Below, in pieces: positions 1 through 5,095 of a stretch of 5,095 bases of DNA. A program made the translations under genes and the position numbers. Origin of the DNA: Bacteroidales bacterium (GTDB lineage Bacteria; Bacteroidota; Bacteroidia; Bacteroidales; UBA932); assembly GCA_009784635.1 (NCBI GenBank), contig WRBG01000140.1, positions 1-5,095 on the forward strand, written 5' to 3'. Position 1 is the stretch's first letter, and the number at the start of each line of letters is the position of its first letter. The notes beneath the pieces are model-generated. The model was not told where the DNA came from. It was given only the letters and a program-made list of their open reading frames with translations, and made no database searches.

Positions 1-351
1 ATTTCCGTAGGGCATATTGGCTTGGTCGGCTAAATAGATAAAGGACGCACCTTCAAAATCTCGGATTCCGTCCGGGCCTTCTTCTCCGGTACTGTTGTTA
101 AACATATCCAAAGTAACAATGGCGTCCATCACCGTCAAACCTCCGGTTCCCGAGTCAAAAATACCTATGGGCGAGAAACTGTTGCCGGCTGGATAATTTC
201 CAAAATCCCCGAAAAAAACCGAAGCGCTGTCTCGGAGCGCCGTTTTGATGATGGGAATCAATTCCGGCTCTGCCACAGTCTGCCTGTTTGAGCGGCAGCC
301 GCATCCAAAAAGCAACCACAAAGTGCATACTAATAAAACGCGAATCTTCAT
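1..351 (-). CDS. Predicted lipoprotein with a glutamate-racemase-like (Asp/Glu racemase) domain; N-terminal 117 codons, truncated by the window edge
   Basis: The frame is open from an ATG at 351 to base 1, so the C-terminal part is missing. Residues 1-16 are a basic start plus hydrophobic core ending in LLFGC, a plausible lipobox with Cys17 as the lipidated residue (Phe at -2 is less usual). Residues 18-60 look like a linker. The racemase signature then begins: PIGIFDSGTGGLTV (61-74), matching the MurI DSGxGG motif that holds the first catalytic-site Asp/Ser, and YLADQANMPYG (106-116), matching the MurI Y-x-x-D-x-x-x-x-PYG motif. The two catalytic cysteines of the family would lie beyond the edge and cannot be checked. 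MurI normally makes D-glutamate in the cytoplasm for peptidoglycan. A lipoprotein form would instead face the periplasm, so the housekeeping murI symbol is not given. The gap to purM is 8 bases, so co-transcription is likely. The racemase fold is well supported; activity and substrate are unknown. Confidence 0.8.
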   Translation of the reverse strand, partial: MKIRVLLVCTLWLLFGCGCRSNRQTVAEPELIPIIKTALRDSASVFFGDFGNYPAGNSFSPIGIFDSGTGGLTVMDAIVTLDMFNNSTGEEGPDGIRDFEGASFIYLADQANMPYGN

Positions 352-359
352 ATTATGTG

Positions 360-1529
360 TTATTTATGATATATAAATCTCCCATAGGGAACTTCCATAC
401 AAAGCTCGGCGCGGGGAGCTTCTTCCACCCTGCCCACCACAGCCGCTTCTATCCCAAACGGGCGTACCATATCTACGATGGAAGCCGCCGCCGGCTCCGA
501 AACATACAACTCCATCCGGTGTCCCATGTTGAATACCTTATACATTTCTTCCCACGGCGTTCCCGACTCCTGTTGAATGATGTGAAAAAGCGGAGGCAGG
601 GGAAGCATGTTGTCCTTTATGACCCGTAATCCCTCGACAAAATGCAACACTTTGGTTTGTCCGCCTCCCGAACAATGCACCATGCCGTGAATGTCCTTCC
701 GGCGCTTTGCCAACACTTCCCTAATAACCGGCGCATAGGTTCTGGTGGGAGCAAGCAGCAATTTTCCGTAAGTCATTCCGGTAACAGGCTCTACGCCGGT
801 TAGTTTATGCCTGCCCGAATACACTAAATCCTTGGGACTTTGCTTGTCGTATGTTTCGGGATATTTTTGGCCCAACTCCGGCCCAAACACATCGTGGCGC
901 GCCGAGGTCAATCCGTTGCTGCCTATTCCGGAGTTGTATGCCCGTTCATACACAGCTTGACCATAAGAGGACAATCCCACAATGAGGTCGCCGGGGGCAA
1001 TCCTCGAATTATCAATGACCTCATCCCTGCGTATTCTGGCCATTACCGTACTGTCTACCACAACGGTGCGCACCAAATCGCCCAAATCTGCCGTCTCTCC
1101 GCCGGTCAAATGTATGTCCAAGCCGTATCCGGCCATCTGCCTGCAAAAATCTTCCGCACCTTGAATCAAAGCGGCAACCACGGCTCCGGGAATCCGTTGC
1201 TTGTTCCTGCCTATGGTCGAGGAAAGCAACATGGGGCCTGTAACGCCTGCACAAAGCAAATCATCGGTATTCATTACAATAGCATCTTGGGCAATACCCG
1301 CCCAAACCTCCATGTCTCCCGTTTCGCGCCAATAGGCGTAAGCCAAAGCCGATTTGCTACCTGCTCCGTCTGCGTGCATCAGGTTGCAATAGTCGGGGTC
1401 TCCTCCCAAATAGTCGGGAACGATTTTACAAAAAGCCTTAGGAAAAAGCCCTTTGTCTATGTGCGCTATGGCTTGGTGTACATCCTCCTTGGTAGAAGAC
1501 ACCCCTCGTCTCGCATATCTGTCCTGCAT
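360..1529 (-). CDS. purM: Phosphoribosylformylglycinamidine cyclo-ligase (AIR synthase), Bacteroidota long type
   Basis: This cytoplasmic enzyme closes the imidazole ring in purine synthesis, converting FGAM and ATP to AIR. The 389-residue product reads as one intact PurM/AIRS-family protein: RRGVSSTKEDVH near the N-terminus, DGAGSK (54-59) and NTDDLL (87-92) for the glycine/Asp-rich nucleotide-binding part, TGGETADLGD (142-151), SNGLTSARHDVF (204-215), HCSGGGQTK (285-293) and VFNMGHRMEL (332-341). It is longer than the roughly 345-residue E. coli enzyme, as Bacteroidota versions are. The frame stays open to an ATG at 1571, which would add 14 residues (MKTTYICNLNRFDF). I chose the ATG at 1529 because remembered Bacteroides PurM proteins start just before the RxxRGVS segment and have about this length, and because a -7 promoter match lies between the two ATGs. 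It is first in a leftward unit with the racemase-like lipoprotein gene 8 bases downstream. No other purine genes are in view. Confidence 0.95.
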   Translation of the reverse strand: MQDRYARRGVSSTKEDVHQAIAHIDKGLFPKAFCKIVPDYLGGDPDYCNLMHADGAGSKSALAYAYWRETGDMEVWAGIAQDAIVMNTDDLLCAGVTGPMLLSSTIGRNKQRIPGAVVAALIQGAEDFCRQMAGYGLDIHLTGGETADLGDLVRTVVVDSTVMARIRRDEVIDNSRIAPGDLIVGLSSYGQAVYERAYNSGIGSNGLTSARHDVFGPELGQKYPETYDKQSPKDLVYSGRHKLTGVEPVTGMTYGKLLLAPTRTYAPVIREVLAKRRKDIHGMVHCSGGGQTKVLHFVEGLRVIKDNMLPLPPLFHIIQQESGTPWEEMYKVFNMGHRMELYVSEPAAASIVDMVRPFGIEAAVVGRVEEAPRAELCMEVPYGRFIYHK

Positions 1530-1551
1530 AAAATCAAACCGATTTAGATTG

Positions 1552-1559
1552 CAAATGTA
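1552..1559 (-). promoter_or_regulatory. Candidate Bacteroidota -7 promoter element for the purM unit
   Basis: Read on the minus strand the bases are TACATTTG, a full match to the TAnnTTTG -7 consensus of Bacteroidota primary sigma factor promoters. A start site about 5-8 bases downstream would leave a short leader of roughly 15-18 bases before the purM ATG at 1529. I could not find a convincing TTG/TTTG -33 box at the usual spacing of about 19-21 bases, so the call rests on the -7 box and its position. Confidence 0.45.
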
Positions 1560-1579
1560 GGTAGTTTTCATAAAATATG

Positions 1580-1587
1580 TATATTTG
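1580..1587 (+). promoter_or_regulatory. Candidate Bacteroidota -7 promoter element for the dacB unit
   Basis: The bases TATATTTG fit the TAnnTTTG -7 consensus of Bacteroidota. They lie 30 bases before the dacB ATG at 1618, giving an expected leader of about 25 bases within A/T-rich sequence. No clear TTG -33 box is present at the usual distance; the nearest TTG (1549-1551) is too far at 28 bases. The element mirrors the one at 1552-1559 on the other strand, so each promoter's -33 zone would overlap the other's -7 box. Confidence 0.45.
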
Positions 1588-1617
1588 TTCTTTTTATCCT
1601 AATAAGTTATTATCCAC

Positions 1618-3075
1618 ATGAAACTAAAGCATACACTTAGCCTTTTGATTCTCATGCTCCCCATGGTTCTGCCCGCCCAAAACAGGGGTCGGGCGGGGGT
1701 GCAAAGGGTCGTGCAACAATTAAAACAGGACCCGCTCTTTCAAGACGCCGCGGTGGGAATCTTGGTGATGGACGCACAGGGTCGGGAAGTGGCCTCATGG
1801 AACCCCGATATGCCCCTGCTGACCGCCTCTACCATGAAGACCATTACCACGGGAACGGCCCTTGTAGCCCTTGGGTCCGATTACCGCTACACCACCCGGA
1901 TTGCCTATTCGGGAAGAGTGTCCCGAGGCTCCCTCTACGGAGACCTGTACATTATTGGAGGAGGAGACCCGACCTTGGGCTCGAGGGACTCCATCGCCAC
2001 GCCTATAGACGAGGTCTTTGCCCATTGGACCAATGCCCTAAAAGAGCATGGCATCCGCTTTATTAACGGCTCGATTATTGCGGACGACCGTTTTTTTATC
2101 CATGAAGTGATACCCAGCACATGGTCATGGGGCAATCTGAACTCCACCTCGGGCGTGGGCACCAGCGGACTTTCCTTTTTTGACAACCGTTTTGGGGCTA
2201 CTTTACTCCCCGGACTTAGAGAGGGAGATGAAGTACATATCCGCAACCAGTATCCCTTTTTCCCCGACATGCAGTTCGACAACAGGCTTACCACCGGTTC
2301 CCCGCAGTCGCGCAGCCGCACCACCCTACGCAACTCCGACATTACGCCCACCATTCTGCTGACCGGCTCCCTGCCGGCAGGAATTGACTCTGTGAATATT
2401 GCAGGCTCCAACAAATTCCCTCCGCTGAGTTGCGCTTGGCAGTTTAATCAGTACCTTAATCAAAACGGCATAACTACCACGCAGCACATCAGAATGATAG
2501 ACCACAAGAACGACCCTGCAACAGAAAGTCTGACCCCTGTTGCCGAATGGAAGTCCCCCCCCTTGATTGACATTGCTTACGTAACCAATAAGATTAGCCA
2601 AAACTTCTTTGCAGAAACCCTGCTCAAGACTTTGGCCAAAGAACATACCGGCGTAGGCTCCTACGACTCCGCTTATGTGGCCGTCAACCGCGTGATGGAA
2701 GAGTTGAATGTTCCCCTGCGCGGCATGACCGTGGCAGACGGCAGCGGACTGTCAAGGCAAAACTACGTTTCGGCCCGCTTCTTCTGTAATTATTACACCA
2801 AACTCAAGGAAAGCCCCGTATTTGCCGACTTTCTAGAAACCCTGCCCGTGCCCGGAGGCGTAGGCACGCTCAGAACCGTAATCGTCAATGCACCTCATAA
2901 AGAACGGCTTCACGCCAAAAGCGGAACCCTTGCCAATGTTCGTTGTTACGCCGGCTACGTAGACACCCCCGGCGGCATGTATACCTTTGCCATTATGGTA
3001 AACAACTTTAGCGCCACCACCGCGACCATGCAGGTGGGCGTAGAACGCTTTCTCCAATCCCTTACCGAACTATAA
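1618..3075 (+). CDS. dacB: D-alanyl-D-alanine carboxypeptidase/endopeptidase, PBP4 type (peptidase family S13)
   Basis: This is a periplasmic penicillin-binding protein that removes terminal D-Ala or cuts cross-bridges in peptidoglycan. Residues 1-20 form a Sec signal peptide with a likely cleavage site after LPA (18-20), and there is no lipobox. All three active-site motifs of the serine transpeptidase fold are present: S71-T-M-K74 (SxxK, nucleophile Ser71), S327-Q-N329 (SxN) and K434-S-G436 (KTG-type box). Other S13 hallmarks are GDLYIIGGGDPTL (108-120), VADGSGLSR (372-380) and the long insert between the first two motifs that carries the extra PBP4 domains. The 485-residue length matches E. 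coli PBP4 (477). The start follows an A/T-rich leader with no evident Shine-Dalgarno, as usual in Bacteroidota. It is divergent from purM and 26 bases upstream of an aminotransferase gene with no terminator between them. A C8 tract at 2555-2562 lies just before the SxN motif. The family call is secure; the carboxypeptidase versus endopeptidase balance cannot be read from sequence. Confidence 0.95.
   Translation: MKLKHTLSLLILMLPMVLPAQNRGRAGVQRVVQQLKQDPLFQDAAVGILVMDAQGREVASWNPDMPLLTASTMKTITTGTALVALGSDYRYTTRIAYSGRVSRGSLYGDLYIIGGGDPTLGSRDSIATPIDEVFAHWTNALKEHGIRFINGSIIADDRFFIHEVIPSTWSWGNLNSTSGVGTSGLSFFDNRFGATLLPGLREGDEVHIRNQYPFFPDMQFDNRLTTGSPQSRSRTTLRNSDITPTILLTGSLPAGIDSVNIAGSNKFPPLSCAWQFNQYLNQNGITTTQHIRMIDHKNDPATESLTPVAEWKSPPLIDIAYVTNKISQNFFAETLLKTLAKEHTGVGSYDSAYVAVNRVMEELNVPLRGMTVADGSGLSRQNYVSARFFCNYYTKLKESPVFADFLETLPVPGGVGTLRTVIVNAPHKERLHAKSGTLANVRCYAGYVDTPGGMYTFAIMVNNFSATTATMQVGVERFLQSLTEL
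2555..2562 (+). repeat. Eight-cytosine homopolymer inside dacB
   Basis: A run of eight C bases spans the codons for Ser313, Pro314 and Pro315 of the PBP4 protein. In the frame given here the gene is intact. Loss of one C would produce TGA two codons after Pro314, and gain of one C would produce TGA three codons after Pro315. Either slip would truncate the enzyme before the SxN (327) and KSG (434) motifs. Whether the tract varies in the population is unknown. Confidence 0.9.
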
Positions 3076-3101
3076 TTGTTAAACCCTAAATATTTTTAAT
3101 T

Positions 3102-4298
3102 ATGCTCTCTTTATCGGAAATAGCAAAAAAACTACCCGCCTCTCCCATCCGCAAGTTGGTTCCTTTTGCAGAGGCCGCCAAAAAGCGCGGCACCAAAGTG
3201 TACCACCTCAACATCGGCCAGCCCGACATTGCCTCGCCTAAAGAGGCTTTAGACGCTGTTAAAAATGCCGACCTCAAATTAGTCCCCTACCCCCATTCTG
3301 CCGGAATTGAAAGCTACCGGAAGAAATTGGCCGGCTACTATCAGAAAATCGATATTCCCGTTACCGAAAATGATATTATCATTACTACCGGTGGCTCAGA
3401 AGCCGTTAGCATGGCTTTGCAGATTTGCTGCAACCCCGGCGATGAAGTAATTGTAATGGAGCCTTTCTACACCAATTACAATACTTTTGCCATACTCAGC
3501 AGGCTCACATTGGTTCCCGTCAGCACCCACATAGAAGACGGATTTGCCCTGCCTCCTGTCAGTGAACTTGAAAAGCTAATCACCCCAAAGACCAAAGGTA
3601 TTTTAATCAGCAACCCGGGCAATCCCACCGGCACCCTGTATTCCAAAGAAACCATGCTTGAATTGGGCGAACTCGTTAAAAAATACAACCTCTACCTTTT
3701 CTCGGACGAGGTGTATCGGGAATTTTGTTATACCGACGAGCCGCATTTCTCCTGTATGCACATTCCCGGCTTGGAACAAAACGCCATTCTGTTGGATTCT
3801 GTATCTAAGCGTTACAGTTTGTGCGGAGTACGTGTTGGCGCCATCCTCTCCCTCAACAAAGAGGTGATGAACGCCGCCCTGCGCTTTGCCCAAGCCCGTC
3901 TTTGCTCCCCCGCTCTTGGCCAGATTGCCGGAGAAGGCGCCATAGACACCCCGGATTCCTATTTTGCCGCCGTGCGTAAGGAGTATATCGAGCGCCGCGA
4001 CTTTATGGTGGCCGCCCTCAACAAAATGCCCGGAGTCTTTTGCCCCAACCCCATGGGCGCTTTTTACGCCACCGTGCGCCTGCCTGTGGACGATTCCGAC
4101 AAATTTGCCCAATGGCTGCTTGAAGAATTTGAACATAATAAACAAACCGTTATGGTTGCCCCCGCCGCCGGATTCTACGTTACCCCCGGCAAGGGCACAG
4201 ACGAAGTGCGGATTGCCTACGTGCTCAATTTAAACGACATGAAGGCCGCTATGGAGTGCCTCGAAATGGCGCTACAGCAATACCCGGGAAGAAAATAA
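3102..4298 (+). CDS. Class I PLP-dependent aminotransferase (aspartate-aminotransferase-like)
   Basis: This is a cytoplasmic fold-type I aminotransferase that moves an amino group between an amino acid and a 2-oxoacid. The 398-residue length is typical. Visible landmarks are LNIGQPDI (36-43) with the substrate-side glycine, YPHSAGIESYR (63-73), TTGGSEAVSMAL (95-106) for the PLP phosphate loop, NPGNPTG (171-177) with the conserved Asn, SDEVYREF (201-208) with Asp202 facing the PLP ring nitrogen, SVSKRYSLCGVRVGA (233-247) with Lys236 as the Schiff-base lysine and Arg244 nearby, and RIAY (370-373) with the carboxylate-binding Arg370. All catalytic residues are present. The ATG at 3102 sits in A/T-rich sequence 26 bases after dacB, so the two probably share a transcript ending at the hairpin at 4319-4348. 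Aspartate is the default substrate guess, but aromatic or other amino acids are possible, so no gene symbol is assigned. Confidence 0.92.
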   Translation: MLSLSEIAKKLPASPIRKLVPFAEAAKKRGTKVYHLNIGQPDIASPKEALDAVKNADLKLVPYPHSAGIESYRKKLAGYYQKIDIPVTENDIIITTGGSEAVSMALQICCNPGDEVIVMEPFYTNYNTFAILSRLTLVPVSTHIEDGFALPPVSELEKLITPKTKGILISNPGNPTGTLYSKETMLELGELVKKYNLYLFSDEVYREFCYTDEPHFSCMHIPGLEQNAILLDSVSKRYSLCGVRVGAILSLNKEVMNAALRFAQARLCSPALGQIAGEGAIDTPDSYFAAVRKEYIERRDFMVAALNKMPGVFCPNPMGAFYATVRLPVDDSDKFAQWLLEEFEHNKQTVMVAPAAGFYVTPGKGTDEVRIAYVLNLNDMKAAMECLEMALQQYPGRK

Positions 4299-4318
4299 AC
4301 CGGCTAAGAAACTGCTTA

Positions 4319-4348
4319 AAAGGGCTGCTCAAAAACGGGCAGCCTTTT
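4319..4348 (+). terminator. Rho-independent terminator between convergent genes, probably bidirectional
   Basis: Arms 4319-4330 and 4337-4348 pair over 12 positions (AAAGGGCTGCTC with GGGCAGCCTTTT), with two G-T wobbles and a six-base loop AAAAAC. The 3' arm ends in TTTT followed by CT, and the minus-strand reading also ends in TTTT after the GC stem. It lies 20 bases after the aminotransferase stop and 11 bases beyond the stop of the leftward membrane-protein gene, so it can serve both. Confidence 0.85.
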
Positions 4349-4359
4349 CTGTGCTATCC

Positions 4360-5095
4360 CTACATCAGCGAGGCGAATTGATTGATGAGCAGGGCAAGGA
4401 GCAAAACGTAAAACTCTGCTTTCATACGGGGATTCATTCTTTCGGAAGAAAAATAACAGGTCAAACAGGCCGAAACGGGCAGGGCCAACAGGGGCAAAAA
4501 TCCATAAATCATCCGGGCGTACAGCAGGGCCGTGAGGCTGCAAAAGAGCAACATCAGAATGATGCTTACCAACGCTCTGGAACGCAAAATATTGGCCCCG
4601 TCAGTCAGTGTCAGCATTCGCCAAATCGACCTAAGCAACAAGTAGGTCAGTACCAGCATCAAGAATAAAGCCGCAGGCGTCCCGGGGGTCAGTTGGGGAT
4701 GGACTTGCCCAAACATATCGAACAAAGCGCCCGTGAGTATCAGTGCATCTTCGTATACGATAAACCGGTAAAACACAAGTCCGCCTAAAGGCAATAAAAT
4801 TCCTCCCAAAAAAATCAGCCCCCTGCGCAGGGAAAAAATATGCAAGACTGCGGCCGCTACCGCCACCGCCGCTACCATGATAAAGCAAGGCCAATAGAGC
4901 AGACCGGCACAGGTGGTACATAAAGCAGCCATAAAAAGAGGAGCCACCCTGTCTTTGGCTTGGGTGGAGATAAACAGGGCAAATAAACCCGCTATCGCCA
5001 ACAGGGTAGACAAAAAAACAAAGGAAAAGGCCCTCGCTTGGGGATAGGCAAAAATAAACAGCAGGTAAAACCACACCATCAAGTGTCCGGAGCGG
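4360..5095 (-). CDS. Multi-pass inner-membrane protein resembling the DUF6427 group; C-terminal part, 5' end outside the window
   Basis: The frame is open from the TAG at 4360-4362 to the right edge. The in-frame ATG at 5077-5079 and TTG at 5080-5082 are probably internal, because coding continues upstream as RSGHLM and the first hydrophobic segment would be cut short. About 240 residues are visible, with seven or eight strongly hydrophobic stretches separated by short loops with basic residues (for example LRRG and ERMNPRMK). The segment CAGLLYWPCFIM, followed by a helix, SLRRG, and a GGILLPLGGLVFYRF helix, resembles what I recall of DUF6427, a Bacteroidota membrane family of unknown function with a Y-F-P motif followed by an R-x-W/R segment and a G-x-x-x-P helix. 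I assign no function. The gene converges on the aminotransferase and ends at the shared terminator. Membrane protein is near certain; the family match is from memory and moderate. Confidence 0.8.
   Translation of the reverse strand, partial: RSGHLMVWFYLLFIFAYPQARAFSFVFLSTLLAIAGLFALFISTQAKDRVAPLFMAALCTTCAGLLYWPCFIMVAAVAVAAAVLHIFSLRRGLIFLGGILLPLGGLVFYRFIVYEDALILTGALFDMFGQVHPQLTPGTPAALFLMLVLTYLLLRSIWRMLTLTDGANILRSRALVSIILMLLFCSLTALLYARMIYGFLPLLALPVSACLTCYFSSERMNPRMKAEFYVLLLALLINQFASLM

Noticed and set aside
840..1547. 235-codon open frame on the plus strand opposite purM
   Set aside because: It lies wholly antisense to the intact, motif-rich purM, its translation shows no recognisable domain, and it reads as a frame shadow.
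1530..1617. Riboswitch (for example a purine type) or small RNA in the divergent intergenic region
   Set aside because: The region is only 88 bases, is A/T-rich, and I see no stable stem set beyond the -7 inverted repeat. The leader left for purM is too short for an aptamer.
1935..2414. 159-codon minus-strand open frame inside dacB
   Set aside because: It is antisense to a well-supported S13 peptidase and has no domain features or promoter of its own.
3603..4145. 180-codon minus-strand open frame inside the aminotransferase gene
   Set aside because: It is antisense to the PLP-binding core of an intact enzyme, and its low-complexity Gly/His-rich translation is typical of a shadow frame.
4351..4668. 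105-codon plus-strand open frame rich in Gln and Gly
   Set aside because: It is antisense to the membrane-protein gene; the Gln/Gly bias is what reversed hydrophobic codons give. It also begins just past the terminator.
5077..5082. ATG (5077-5079) or TTG (5080-5082) as the true start of the membrane-protein gene
   Set aside because: The frame stays open to the window edge with plausible coding (RSGHLM), and starting here would cut into the first hydrophobic segment, so the gene is treated as partial.
1..5095. Mobile element, CRISPR array, toxin-antitoxin, phage or defence system
   Set aside because: No transposase, integrase, direct-repeat array, tRNA or defence domain is visible. All long frames are ordinary metabolic, cell-wall or membrane genes.

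Overview
The window looks like an ordinary chromosomal segment of a member of the Bacteroidota, probably a Bacteroidales-type bacterium. Three things suggest this. The AIR synthase (PurM) is of the long Bacteroidota type. Both strands of the one divergent intergenic region carry matches to the Bacteroidota -7 promoter element (TAnnTTTG). The starts have A/T-rich upstream sequence and no clear Shine-Dalgarno motif. G+C content looks close to half by eye. The species cannot be named from the sequence alone.

Layout. A leftward (minus-strand) pair fills 1-1529: purM (360-1529), followed after 8 bases by the start of a gene that runs off the left edge. That second gene encodes a predicted lipoprotein whose mature part begins like glutamate racemase. 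From 1530 to 1617 there is a short A/T-rich divergent intergenic region with facing -7 elements. A rightward pair follows: a PBP4-type D-alanyl-D-alanine carboxypeptidase/endopeptidase (1618-3075) and, 26 bases later, a class I PLP-dependent aminotransferase (3102-4298). A hairpin terminator at 4319-4348 separates this pair from a convergent leftward gene (4360 to the right edge) for a multi-pass membrane protein resembling the uncharacterised Bacteroidota DUF6427 group.

How the genes relate. PurM is cytoplasmic purine biosynthesis. The PBP4 enzyme trims or cleaves peptidoglycan in the periplasm. The aminotransferase is cytoplasmic amino-acid metabolism. The racemase-like lipoprotein would act at the envelope if it is an enzyme. 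There is a loose theme of cell wall and D-amino acids across the divergent promoter, but no tight functional module is proved.

I see no mobile element, CRISPR array, tRNA, rRNA or defence system. The most unusual item is the racemase-like domain on a lipoprotein. Next are an eight-cytosine tract in the PBP4 gene, at which a one-base slip either way would truncate the enzyme before two of its three active-site motifs, and the overlapping divergent promoters.
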